A stretch of 64,000 bases of DNA. Origin: Cryptomeria japonica (taxonomy: Eukaryota; Streptophyta; Pinopsida; Cupressales; Cupressaceae). The translations under genes were made by a program, and so were the position numbers. Below are positions 20,961-32,543 of this stretch, one piece after another. The first letter of the stretch is position 1. Each line of letters starts with the position of its first letter. The notes beneath the pieces were generated by a model. It worked only from the letters and a program-made list of their open reading frames with translations. It was not told the DNA's origin and searched no databases. The stretch lies in the NCBI RefSeq assembly GCF_030272615.1, contig NC_081410.1, forward strand, positions 222,695,415-222,759,414, read 5' to 3'.

Positions 20961-21882
20961 TATAGTAATGCCATTAAAATGATTAGTAGTAAGGATTAGT
21001 CATACATATAAATCAAAACCATTTTAAATAAATATTAAAGAAGAATGATGCTTCCATGCAACTTTCTTCTTCCTTGTCCTCCTCCTTTTCATGACCCCAA
21101 TGCTCCGAGATTGAGAAATGAAGTTTTGGAGAGATTGATGGAGGTGAATGTGGATTTATCTCACAATCGCATAACATAAGATAGATGGATATTGGTATGG
21201 ATTTGGAATCAAAAGGGAATTATAAGAATTCCATGACAAGTGGATGATGGATTGATGGATAAATGGTGAGCATATTGATATAATGAAAGTGGATATGCAG
21301 CCAAAAGGGTAGCATACCACTATGATGAAAATCAGATAATTTGATAAGACATAAGGACATAATCTATATTGTTGAAGCTTGTAAATGAACGATCAAGATC
21401 AAAAGTTGATCAAGGGCTTAGATTGAAGGAGAGAGCAAGCTATGCTCACACATGTGTTTCCAAATCTTGAGCATAACAACTATCATAGGGAAAACGGGAA
21501 GATGTTCTCACACATGTGTGAGAAAATATTAGGAAGTCCAAGAGGTTGACAAGTGGAAACACTTGTGGAAGGGTGTAAGGGCTAGTAGAAAAGAGCTTAT
21601 GACATACATTATAAAAGAGGAAAGTGTAGGGTGGCTCTATGGGGAAGAGAATCCTCACACATGTGTGATAACCCCTTGTTCAAAGGTGACATGGAGATGT
21701 TGAAGTGAATTGTGCATTCAAGTCCTTCAAGAGGGGGTCACATGTGGAGTCACATGTGGGTTTTTTATTTGAATAAATTAACCCACATGTGACCCCCTCT
21801 TGAAGGACTTGCATGCACAATTCACTTCAACATCTCCATGTCCTACTATTGGAATGGATTTAGATAAACTGCCCCTAATGGG
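20961..21882. other. Purine-rich non-coding stretch with palindromes, possibly upstream DNA of gypsy element P
   Basis: No protein is supported. The stretch is rich in GGATGGAT/GATAAATGG phrases, like 54000-55400, so it may be the left part of the DNA split by solo LTR L and element J. It holds CACATGTG six times between 21449 and 21791, including a perfect 20-bp palindrome at 21505-21524 and a 14-bp palindrome at 21655-21668. The long foldback is at 21688-21842. The link to P is an inference from composition only. Confidence 0.4.
21688..21842. repeat. Foldback: 60-bp inverted repeat with 35-base loop
   Basis: The left arm (21688-21747) and right arm (21783-21842) are reverse complements over 60 bp with a single mismatch (near 21718). 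The loop 21748-21782 starts with a second copy of TCACATGTGG and ends in AT-rich bases. If transcribed, the arms would form a long hairpin. No terminal inverted repeat of a known DNA transposon is recognised. Confidence 0.9.
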
Positions 21883-23098
21883 TGTTGGCACTTTTGAGGA
21901 ATTGATTATGTGCTGTATTGATGTTTTTCATTAATGTCAACACTAGTTGTTTTGTTGTCTATTGAGTTTCGATAGAGTGGTTGGACTTTGATGATGATCT
22001 GGAGATTTGTCTCTGGTATTCTTCGGTATGCTTTGGCTGTTGGAATTGGTTTGGATTGGTTATTCATGTGTTCCTAATGCATATCTCATTCAGTTGGTTT
22101 GGGATTTGATGATCCAAAAGCTATGATTTGTTCTAGTAAGCCTTTTGGTTATCGGTAAGGGTGTTAGTGGCAGATCGTTATTGAAGATCTTTTGATGAAT
22201 CCAATAAGTGGTATTGGTGTAGATTCTAGAAGGTTGTCATGTTCATGTTCCAATTGATTGGTGGTGTTTCATTTGGCTTATGGTGACCTATTTTAGGTCT
22301 GGTTTTATTCTGCTAGGTTATGGACCAGTTTATGTAACGTGTTGGTTGATGCTCCCGATGTGTTACCGGTTGGAATTATTGATTGGTTTATGTTGTTTTG
22401 GTCTTAGGCCGACTCAGTTTATCATTGGTTTATTGGTTTATGTCATGGATTTATTGTATTATCTTCTTGGTAGCCGACCTAATTGTTTAGGTCCTGGGTT
22501 GGTATATATATGATGTAAGATCTCTTTGTAGATCATCGTTACAAAAGATTATGGGATTATTTGCGTGCGAATAAAGTTATAATCATATGCAAATGTTTTG
22601 GTCAATCATAGGTAATCAAATTAGATTTGTGTAAGAGGTTTAAGACCTCTGGTATTGATCTTAATTGGAACTGTACTCAATCATAGGAGATGCTATTTTT
22701 GTAGTTCATTCATCTTTCTATATTGTAGTTTGGATTTGTTTTATAGTCAGTAAGGCTCCTTTGTGATGAGCAGTGCGCTCTAGGCTGTTGGCCTTCCTGC
22801 ATGTGCAGGCCCCTCTTATTGTAATCACATACTTACTACAGAAGTATTATCTAACTATGGGTAGGCTTCCCACCATGTTTTTTCCCTTTACCAAGTTTTC
22901 CACGTACAAATCTTGGTGTTATGTGTTGTGGATAGATGGTAATTGTTCTGTGATTTATGTTTGTGCTTAACTGATATATTGTCTATTCTGGTATTTGGTT
23001 TATGCATTCAGGTAGAAGGTTTTGTGTGCTTAAAGTTTCATAATATGTTGACAATTGATTCACCCCCCACTCTTAGTTGTCCACCAATTATCCTAACA
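21883..23098 (+). repeat. Solo copia LTR (L, 1216 bp)
   Basis: Begins TGTTGGCACT and ends CCTAACA with no primer site after it and no PPT before it. Flanks are ATGGG (21878-21882) and AAGGG (23099-23103), a 5-bp target duplication with one mismatch. Sequence resembles the LTR of element E: TTGATTATGTG, a CATTAATGTCAAC box, the CCCACCATGTTTTTTCCC block and the CACCCCCCACTCTTAG end. This is the usual product of LTR-LTR recombination. Confidence 0.8.
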
Positions 23099-23131
23099 AA
23101 GGGAAGGATGCATGCCAATGGGAATTGATTG

Positions 23132-24334
23132 TGTTAGACAGTTCAAATAACTAGAAGACAATTGAGAGGGCGGGGGGTGAATCAGTTGTCATAGATTACC
23201 GGAACCATTAGAAATTTAAAATTTAATATCGGAACCCAAAACATTAATACCCAAATATGAGATAAACCAATTAAGAATAAACAATAATCATATAATAAAT
23301 ACCATCCACATGACACCAATATTTGTGCATGGAAAACCCGGTAAAGGGAAAAACTGGGGTGGGAAGCCTACCCACAGTTAGATAATTCTTCTGCAGTAAG
23401 TATGTGAATTACAATTGAGGGGCCTGCACTTGCAGGATGGCCAACAACCTAGAGCACACTACTCATCACAAAGGGAGCCTCACTGACTACATAGAAATCC
23501 AGACTACAATCCGGAGAAGTGTTGAACTACAAAAGATAGCATCTCCTATATCTAAATATAGTTCCAGTTAAGCTCAATACCAGAGGACTAAATACTCTTA
23601 AATAAACTCAATTCGATCTCCAATGACTGATCAACTCCTCTGCCTGAATGATATTACATTCCTTGACCATGACCTCTAACAATAACCATGATGATCTATA
23701 ATGAGATCTTACATCTATTTATACAAAGCCCTCGACCATAAACAATTAGGCTGACCACCATATAATAAACCGATTACATAATTACAAAGCATGTCAGCCC
23801 TAGACCAAACAAATAATATCAACACATAAGACATCCCAGAAATACATGAATAGGTCTTATCCACACATTACATAAAAGACGGTCCATAACCTAGATCAAT
23901 CAAGATCAAGTATAGGTCCACATGCCACAACAATGATCTGGAACTGCCAAGTCTCAAACAAGATCACCAAAATCATCCTGAAACTCCATCAGAAGCTGCA
24001 CCAACACCACTTATGCAATTCATCAAAGATCTCCACCAAAAGCTCTGTCGGTGAAACCCTCGCTAGAACCAGAAGCCAATCTTCTAGGCAAGTAGGATCG
24101 CATCCGATCTCTAGACCAAAACAAACTGACCAAATATGAGTATGAGTATCATGAACAAGTCATTTCCGTCACCAGACTATACCAGAGCCTACCAAATCAT
24201 GATGGATCCAAGTTAACTAGAAACTAAACCTACTGGGATGAAAAGGGTCTTGGTAAAGTATCCAAATAGCTAGTGTTGGCATCAATGATAAAACATCAAT
24301 GTAACACATAAACAATTCCACCAAATGGCCAACA
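23132..24334 (-). repeat. 3' LTR of copia J (1203 bp)
   Basis: Plus-strand ends TGTTAGACAG (23132) and GGCCAACA (24334), so it reads TGTTGGCC...CTAACA on its own strand. The GGGCGGGGGGTGAATCAGTT end box is near 23168. The GGTGGGAAGCCTACCC block is near 23358 and the GTTGGCATCAATGATAAAAC box near 24280. Confidence 0.9.
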
Positions 24335-24336
24335 AT

Positions 24337-24346
24337 CTCCCCCTTT
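24337..24346 (-). other. Polypurine tract of copia J, second copy at about 24528-24537
   Basis: The minus strand reads AAAGGGGGAG before TGTTGGCC. The upstream copy reads GATGTCAAAGGGGAGTG on the minus strand. Confidence 0.8.
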
Positions 24347-24695
24347 GGCATTGATGGCAACACTAGATGTGAAAAAAATCTAAGTACCAAGAAATGCCAA
24401 ACAAGTCTCCCCCAATGAAAGACAACCAACAATCTCCCACAAATAGCTCTGAATATCAATATCTCTCTCTATGAATAATATCTCTGTAAAGCTCTGAATT
24501 TATTCTCCATTTTTCAAATCAATATCACTCCCCTTTGACATCAATGCCAGAAATCTGACAAAAATATCAAAGCAAAAACATAAACTACCGAATCAAAAAG
24601 TTGACTACTCCCCCTGAGGAGTTGCATCCCCACATCAGTTCCTGAATGAATAGTACTCTAATAATACATGCCAAACCGATGCCAAAACACATCAA

Positions 24696-25898
24696 TCAAG
24701 TCTCTACTGGAGGGGCAGAAACTCCCAATCTGTCTCTCAGGTACTCAAATTATTCCTTGGACAAAGGTTTAGTGAAAATATTTGCAATCTTCTCTTTAGT
24801 GTTCACATAAACCACTCTAACTTCATTTTCTTCCACCTTCTCCTTCAAAAATTTATACTTGATAGATATATGATTTGTTTTAGAATGAAATACCAAATTC
24901 TTTGATATATCAATGGAAGCAGAGTTATCACAGGGAATAACTACCAGTGCATCACTATCCACCTTTATATCCTTCAACATTTTCTTCATCCATAAAACTT
25001 GTGTATAGTTAGTAGCAACAACAACATACTCAACTTCATTAGTACATAAAGAAGTACATGACTATTTCTTGCTGTTCCATGAAACCAACTTCTTTCGAAG
25101 AAAGAAAACTCCACTAGAAGTACTTTTCTAGTCATCAACATCTCCAACCCAATCAACATCTATATATGCACATAAAGTAAAGTTATCATCCTTAGGGTAC
25201 CACAAGCCATATTCTAATGTACCTTGCAAGTATCTAAAAATCATTTTCACTGCCATCTCATGATTTTCTCTAGGATCACTTTGAAATCTTGAAATAATGC
25301 AAACAACATTCATAATGTTAGGCCTAGTTTGTGTCAAATAAAGTAGACCTCCAATCATAAATTTGTATCTTGTAGGATTTATCGATGCAGAAACATCTTT
25401 TCTTGTCAATTTCTCACTTGTAACCATAGAAGTACTTACGGGTTTATAATCTCCCATACCAAATTTCTTCAAAAATTCCTTAGCATATTTAGTTTGACAG
25501 ATGAAAATACCTTTGTCAATCTGAGTAATCTGCAAACCTAAGAAAAATTTCATCTCACCAATCATAGACATCTCAAATTCTTTCTCCACATTTAAAAAAA
25601 ATTCTATGCATAACTTATCTTCACCTCCAAAAATAATGCCATCAACAAATACTTCAATAATTAGTATATCATCAACAGTGATTTTATAATATAAATTACT
25701 GTTAGCACTGCCTTTAGTAAAACCAAGCTTCAAAAGATATTTATCCAACCTTTCATACCAAGCTCTAGGTGCTTGTTTCAATCCATATAAAGCTTTCCTT
25801 AACCTACAAACCATATCTGTATCATCTGATAGTGAAAACCCAATAGGTTGCTCAATGTAAACTTCCTCATCAAGATTCCCATTCAAAAATATATATTT
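24696..25898 (-). pseudogene. pol: Copia J RT (C-terminal part) and RNase H; catalytic FVDD changed to FVDG
   Basis: Minus-strand reading from FLNGNLDEEVYIEQ (about 25890) through [14 protein letters not shown], the RT catalytic region, RNase H (CAYIDVDWVGDVDD near 25150) and the C-terminal VET-stop at 24696-24698. The second catalytic Asp of the RT is Gly (FVDG, 25638-25649), so polymerase activity would be lost. A stop at about 25125-25127 and changes near 25060 and 24750 break RNase H. The segment is cut on its right by element K; the insertion lies between the DVKC and FLNGN codons of RT. Confidence 0.88.
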
Positions 25899-26974
25899 TC
25901 TTGGTATTATGGATATGTTGCATTGGTTTTGTCATTGATGTCAACACTTATCAACACTTATCCTTTTGGAGATCTTTGGTTATGTTCACCGGCAAGTTCG
26001 GTGACTTATGCACAATAATTGATATTTGGTTCACCGACAGATTATATTGTTCACCGATACTTAGGATGACATGTTATCATCTGGAGATCACTTGGTTATG
26101 TCGAAGACATGGTTTGGACACTTGGTTTTGGTATTATGGTTATTGGTCTAATCGGGTCGACATATTTGCTGTTACCAGCAAATTGGTCTAGGTTATGGAC
26201 CGACATGCATTATCTATTCGAGATCAGCAAGACACGTTATGGAGATGATTTAATCAATTGGAAATTGTTGTTATTACATCGAGATGACATGATGCATTGC
26301 ATCTTGACTTACTTGTAAATAATTTAATTCTAATATTCTTAATGAGCCAACCTACACATTTGGTCTTAGGTCTTGGTATATATGTAAGATCTCAATTGTG
26401 AGATAATGTAAGGAAAAAGCAAGAAGGTAGAAAGAAGAAAAGGTATATGGTTATGGTATTGTAACATGGTATATGCAAATATTGAAGATCATATGAGAAG
26501 ACCATAAAGAAGGAGATAATCAGAGCTTAACCGGTACTAAATCCAACATTGGAGATGCTACTTTGAGCAGTGCATTACCATTGGATTTAATTATCCAATT
26601 GTAGTCAGTGTGACTCCTATTTTGTGATTGAGTAGTGAGCTTTAGGTGGTTGGCTTTTTTGCATGTACAGACCCCGTTTGTATACACATACTATCTATAG
26701 TAGTATCATCTGATTGTGGATAAGGTTTTGCACCATGGTTTTTCCCCTTATAGGGTTTCCATGTCCAAATCTCTATGTTATGTGTTGTGGATGTTGTTTC
26801 TCTTTCTGTTTCATGCATTAAGTTTCACCGGTATTGATATTAACTGTTAATCTGTTAACCGACATTAAGTCTGACTTACTGGTATTATGTATCAAGTTTG
26901 ATTAAGTTATATTTGGGTTGAAATAAATTGACAACTAATTCACCCCCCCTCTCAGTTGCCTCCGGGTCCTAACA
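25899..26974 (+). repeat. 5' LTR of copia K (1076 bp)
   Basis: Same subfamily as the LTR of B: TTGGTATTATGGATATGTTG, the TTGTCATTGATGTCAACAC box near 25929, two AACACTTATC units, and the C-rich CTCAGTTGCC end before CTAACA. Confidence 0.88.
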
Positions 26975-26976
26975 AT

Positions 26977-26988
26977 TGGTATCGGAGC
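26977..26988 (+). other. Primer-binding site of copia K
   Basis: TGGTATCGGAGC, one change (A to G) from the tRNA-Met consensus, three bases after the LTR end. Confidence 0.88.
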
Positions 26989-27031
26989 CTAGTCCTCTTT
27001 TTGCAGAAGTTTAACAACTTGAGGAGATTCT

Positions 27032-29014
27032 ATGGCAACAAACTTTTTCAGGAAGGGCAGTTTGAAACTTGATGGAACTAACTATGGTATATGGAAGATC
27101 AGAATGGAGACATATCTAAACTACATTGGAAGAGATAAATGGGATGTTACACATAATGGCTATGTTGGTCCTACACCAGGTCAACCTAATCCACCTACTT
27201 TGGGTAAGGATCAAGAGAATGATTGCAAAGCAAGAGAAGCACTCTTGAGGGCCTTGTCAGATCAACAAATCATGAGATTATCAGGCCGATCTACTGCTAA
27301 AGATATTTGGGATAATTTGGAGACATTAAATGAAGGTGATACCACTGTCAAAATTGCAAAACTAGAATGCTTTCGGGTCAGGTATGAAAATTTGAAAATG
27401 GAAGAAGATGAAAGAATTTTTGCTTTTATGGAAAGAGTTAATGAAATTGTTTTGGGAATGCAATGTTGTGGAGGTTCCTTAAGTGAAGATGAAATTGTTT
27501 CTAAATTTTTGAGAGAATTACCACTAGAATACAAAATGAAAGTAACTGCTATTAATGAGTTGAGAACAATGCCTAGTACATAAGTATCTAGAGATACCTT
27601 GGTTGGAAAACTTTCAGCATTTGAGCTTGAGGAATCTGGTCCTGTTGCTACAATTAAAATAGATTTATCCTTAAAAGTATCATCATCTACATCATCATCA
27701 TCATCATCTGATAAATCTGATTGGAAAGCACTTTATTCAAGAGAACTTGAAGACATCAGGAGGGAAAATGAAGAACTGGAAGAACTTGAAGCACTATTTG
27801 CAAGGAAAATAACTAAAGGTCCTATTGGAAGTAAGTATGAAGGTAAAGCACCCTTTAAATGTTTTAACTACAATAAAGTTGGTAATATGGCATCTAGATG
27901 TCCTGATAGACATGCAAGATTAAGAGAAGAATCTAAAAGAACATATAACCCTAACCCTGAATATCAGTGATACATATTTAAGAAGAATAGAGACAAATCA
28001 TGTTATTATGCTGATGAAGGAGTTACTAATGATTTTGATGAAGAACCGATAGACAATGGATGGGATTTTGTTGCAATAATAGAAGATCAACTGGCACCTA
28101 CTGTTCCACCAGCAGAGTAGGCCTTGATAGCTAAAATTAAAGAAAAGAATGAATGGATTATAGATTCCGGATGTTCACATCATATGACTAGTGATAAAAG
28201 TAAATTCTTATCTTTTCAGGAATACAATGGAGGTCTAGTAGGATTTGGAGATGACAAAGCTTGTTTGATCAAAGGAAAAGGCACTATATCTTTTGATGGT
28301 AAGCACAATACTGACAATGTTTATTATGTTGAAGGGTTGAAGCATAATCTTTTGAGTGTTAGTCAATTAGTTGAAAAGGGATTTTAGTTAAAATTCAAGA
28401 ATGGTAAATGCAAAATCATGAACATAACTAGTTGGAAATTGCAACCAGTAATCAAACTAGAGGTAATGTCTTTCATTTGAATAACAATGACAAGAAATGC
28501 TTGATTGCACATATTGATGAAAGTTGGTTATGGAATAAAAGACTCTGTCATGTGAATTTTGATTGCATTGTAAAGATTAGTTCATCTAAGGCAGTAAGGG
28601 ATTTACCTAAGATTGTAAAACCTCATAATCCAGTATGTAAGGAATGTCAAATGGGAAAGCATGTTAGAACAACTTTTAAGAGTATTTATGAGAAATCCAA
28701 TAATGTTCTTGATTTAATTCATACTGACTTGTGTGGTCTGGCAAAAACAAGAAGTCTACAAGGAGATAGATACTTTATGCTAATTATTGATGATTATTCT
28801 AGAATGTGTTGGGTTACTTTTCTCAGGGAAAAATGAGAAGCTTTTGCGAAATTCAAATTATTCAAGGCACTTGTAGAGAATGAAACCGGTAAGAAAATCA
28901 ATTGTTTAAGATCAGATCAAGGAGGTGAATTTACATCTAAAGAGTTAAATACATTTTGTGAAATAAATGGAATTAGAAGACAACTATCAGCACCCCAGAC
29001 ACCTCAGTAAAACA
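27032..29014 (+). pseudogene. gag-pol: Copia K gag, protease and partial integrase
   Basis: ATG at 27032 starts gag (LDGTNYGIWKIRMETYL), open to a TAA at 27581-27583. The nucleocapsid knuckle at 27860-27901 is destroyed: its second Cys is Tyr and its His is Asn. Protease DSGCSHHMT (about 28156-28190) is intact. Stops follow at 27968 (TGA), about 28118 (TAG) and 28385 (TAG at an expected Gln). The integrase HHCC region (CKECQMGKH) and core (TDLCG, IIDDYSR, SDQGGEF) are readable with TGA at 28834. The coding ends at PQ-stop-N near 29010, just before the catalytic Glu. RT and RNase H are absent. Confidence 0.87.
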
Positions 29015-30017
29015 AAGATCTTTGGTTATGTTCATTAGCAAGTTTAGTGACTTATCCACAATCACCAGTAGTTGGTTCACCAACAAATTATATTGTTCAC
29101 CGGTACTTAGGATGACTTGTTATCATTTGGAGATCACTTGGTTATGTCGAAGACATGGTTTGGACACTTGGTTTTGGTATTCTGGTTACTGGTCTAATCG
29201 GGTTGACATATTTGTTGTTACCAGAAAATTGGTCTAGGTTATGGACCGACATGCGTTATCTACTCCAGATCAGCATGACACATTATGGAGATGATTTAAT
29301 CAATTGGACATTGTTGTAATTAAATTGAGCCAACATGATGCATCACATCTTGACTTGTAAATGATTTAATTGTAATATTCTTAGTGAGCCGACCTACACA
29401 TTTGGTCTTAGGTCTTGGTATATATGTAAGATCTCATTTGTGAGATAATGTAAGGAAAAAGCAAGAAGGTAGAAGGAAGAAAAGGTATATGGCTATGGTA
29501 TTGTAACATGGTATGTGTGAATATTGAAGATCATATGAGCAGACCATAGAGAAGGAGATAATTAGAGCTTAACCGGTACTAAATATAGCATTGGAGATGC
29601 TACTTTGAGTAGTACATTATCATTGGATTTATTCATCCAATTGTAGTCAGTGTGACTCCCATTTTGTGATTGAGCAGTGAGCTTTAGGTAGTTGTCCTTT
29701 CTGCATGTGCAGACCCCATTTGTATACACATACTATCTACAATAGTATCATCTGATTGTGGGTAAGGTTTTCCACCGTGGTTTTTCCCCTTACAGGGTTT
29801 CCACGTACAAATCTCTGTGTTATGTGTTGTGGATGTTGTTTCTCTTTCTGTTTCATGCATTAAGTTTCACTGGTATTGATATTAACTGTTAATATGTTAA
29901 TCGGCACTAAGTCTGGCTTACTGGTATTATGTATCAAGTTTGAGTCAGTTATATTTGGGTTGAAATAAATTGACAACTGATTCACCCCCCCTTCTCAGTT
30001 GCCTCTAGGTCCTAACA
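29015..30017 (+). repeat. 3' LTR of copia K, 5'-truncated
   Basis: Matches 25968-26974 of the 5' LTR, from AAGATCTTTGGTTATGTTCA to CCTAACA. The first about 70 bp, and the whole region from mid-integrase to the PPT, are deleted. Confidence 0.88.
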
Positions 30018-30743
30018 CATTTAACATCCATCTGATAAACCTTGTAGTTTTTATAAGCAGCAAAGTCAAGGAATAATCTTACAACTTCAATCCTAGCTAC
30101 AGGTGCAAAAGTCTCTCTATAATCAATTCCTTCCTTTCCAGAATATCCTTTGCAAACCAATCTAGCCTTATTCCTTATAGCTTGACCATCCTTGTTCAAT
30201 TTATTCATAAAAATCCATTTAGTTCAAATAACATTTTTATTTTTAGGCCGAGGAATCAAGGTCCATGTGTTATTTTTCTCAATCTGATCTAATTCTTCTT
30301 CCATACCTTTCAATCAATATTCATCTTTACATGCCTCAATTACTGATTCTAGTTCAACTTGTGAAATTAAACATACCTCATTAGTTGCCAGTCTTCTTCT
30401 TATCATCACTCCATTGCTCTTATCCCTAATGATTTGATATTCTGGATGATTCAATCTCACATACCTAGGAGTCTTCTGACTTTCTGTTCCTGCCGGAGTA
30501 ACTGGTTCAACTCTCTATTTTGGTAAAGGTGCTACCGGTTTAGATATAATCATTTCCATTGTCGGTTCCTTTTCATAAACTCTGATTTGACTTCTGTTCA
30601 GCTTATCTACTTTGATATTAGCACTCTCCACACTTCTCTGTAATCTCTTTTTATAACATCTATATGCTTTGCTTTCATTAGAATAACCAAGAAATATGCC
30701 TTCATAACATCTAGGATCAAATTTCCCAATAATATCATCTCTC
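30018..30743 (-). pseudogene. pol: Copia J middle pol: integrase tail, linker and RT N-terminus
   Basis: Continuation of J on the minus strand. It runs from RDDIIGKFDPRCYEGIFLGYS (right end, beside E) through a variable linker with T/P/E-rich sequence, to the RT start (WTLIPRPK-like near 30240). It then reads [19 protein letters not shown] and KVYQMDVKC at the left end beside K. The linker is the usual low-conservation stretch between integrase and RT. In-frame stops occur in the middle (for example near 30225 and 30315). Confidence 0.82.
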
Positions 30744-30962
30744 TATTGGCATTATGAATGAATTGATTATGTGTTGCATTGATGTTTTGTCATTGATGTC
30801 AACACTAGTTGTTATGGATGGTTACCAGAAGACGGGTTTTGGTTACCAGTAGAAGATCTAGTGTTACCGGTAGAAGAGATTATCTGTTGGACACTTTTGA
30901 CATGTTGGGATCTATGGAATATGATTGGTTACATGTGATACATGAATTTGGAGCATGTTTTG
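30744..30962 (+). repeat. 5' LTR of copia E, left piece
   Basis: Matches 42725-42940 of the 3' LTR, including TTGTCATTGATGTCAACAC near 30786. It breaks after GAGCATGTTTTG, where element H begins. Confidence 0.88.
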
Positions 30963-31329
30963 TGTTATCATTGTTTAAAAAAAGGATGATCTTGCCCCAT
31001 GGTTGGCTAAAAGACAAAAAAAAATTAGTTGGTTTGTGGCCTTGTTGCCTCCGATTGTTTTAGGTCCAAAGAGGGTTTAAGGTTTTAGTTTTTAACCCTC
31101 CCTGTGTCTGAGAAAAACCCTTTCATTCTAATTTCGTGTTACTTTATTCACTTAAGGAAGGGTCTGTCTGTCGTGAGAAGTGTCCCCCCTTTTTATTCCT
31201 TCCTAGGTGGGTCTAGCAGCGCTTTATTTTTCTAAGCCTTTCCTAAAGTTCTTAATGTTTAATTAGGCTTCCAAACCATCATGCACGTTCTTTTTAATCT
31301 AAAGGCACACATGAATTCGTAGTTCAAAG

Positions 31330-32280
31330 ATGCCCGTGAGTTACCATTCGCGAAGTGGCAAAAGGCAGGAGTGGGTCCAACATCCAAGTTTTCACTAAGG
31401 ATAAAGACCAATCATGTTCCTTTTGATTGGACGGATCACGCTATTTCGCAAGGTAAAAGTGCATGGGTTTTAGACTTCACAAAATGGCGAAAAGGAAATT
31501 GGATCCACGAGGCAGCAAAGACTAAGGATAAAGACTGATCAAGTTCCTTTTGATCGGACGGCTCATGCTATTTCGCAGCCCTAAGGTGACCGAAAGTTAA
31601 CCTTTGCGAAATAGAAAAGTTACGTGGTAGCCACTTGGCCGGTGTCGTGGAAGAACAGATGGATCAAACCGTTGACGAAAGACAAATTGTCAGATGCACG
31701 TGACAATCCTGAAGTGGATCCCGTGGAAGCTTTTCAACAAGTAAGTGATTGACATGTTGGTTTCCTTTTCCAGTCAGTTGCCAGGTTGGATGGTGCTGAA
31801 TTAGAGGGCCCACTTCTACCGGTTAATTTTGTTAAAAGGCGGGTATCCCAAAAGGGATCTGACGATGGGCACCATTTCGCAGACCAAAGATGCAGGGTAA
31901 TTACTGTTCACGAAGCAACAAAAACCGCTAACCTTCAAGGCTTGGTGCATGGTTAGTGGGGTAAACTACCAGTCCTAGAACAGGATAAAGACCGATCAAG
32001 TTCCTTTTGATCGGATGGCCCGCGCAGTTTTGCTAGACAAATATGCGCGATGTTTAGCTTTTGCAAAGTAGCGAAAGAGATCTGAGCCCGTCACCGAATG
32101 AAGAATAGTCAATAAAGTAAAGGTCATGCAAGTTTCGTTGGATCTAATGGTTGGCGTGATTTCACATGATGAAGAAGCACAGATTTTAGGCTTCACAAAA
32201 TGGCGAAACAACAAAGTGATAGAAATACACAGACATTTTATGATCCGTTGGAGCGAAATTTTTGAATTCATTCGTGAATT
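31330..32280 (+). repeat. Upstream repeat region of H with hairpins and TTTCGCA-type motifs
   Basis: A phrase GGATAAAGACCGATCAAGTTC, followed by CTTTTGATCGGA, occurs at about 31400, 31525, 31983 and, decayed, at about 32115. Each of the first three forms a short stem: 31408-31430, 31535-31557, 31992-32014. Between them a motif of the form TTTCGCA / TGCGAAA / CGAAAT recurs about ten times. These look like degenerate copies of a unit of about 125 bp or more. A promoter or packaging role is possible but not shown. Confidence 0.6.
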
Positions 32281-32543
32281 AGATTCTGAGGTGATGGCTG
32301 AAGCATGTGGTGTCAATGTCGTGGTTAAGAGTCTAATTGTCATATATACACTCACATAAATTGAATGCATGCATTATTTTGAAGAGTTGTTATAGAAAAG
32401 CTGGTGCAGAGTAGAGTTCTTCAGGTCAAAAACAGGTTTTCTTGTATTTTTCTTACCAGTTACTTGAAAGATTGATGAATTGTAGTTTTATTCTATTAAA
32501 GAATTGTTGCGATTAATAATTGAATTACTTGCATATCATTGAG

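Larger units (their letters stand above)
25899..30017 (+). mobile_element. Copia element K, internally deleted, inserted in J's RT
   Basis: 5' LTR 25899-26974, primer site, gag, protease and about half of the integrase, then a jump at about 29014 into the middle of the 3' LTR (29015-30017). Flanks are TATTT (25894-25898) and CATTT (30018-30022), a 5-bp duplication with one C-to-T change. The first LTR bases are TCTTGG instead of TGTTGG. Because both LTRs are complete when an element inserts, the loss of pol plus the 3' LTR start must postdate insertion. Confidence 0.88.

Noticed and set aside
21883-23098. Solo LTR L and J's 3' LTR (23132-24334) as an inverted pair forming one element
   Set aside because: They are in opposite orientation, separated by about 30 bp, and each has its own flanking duplication.
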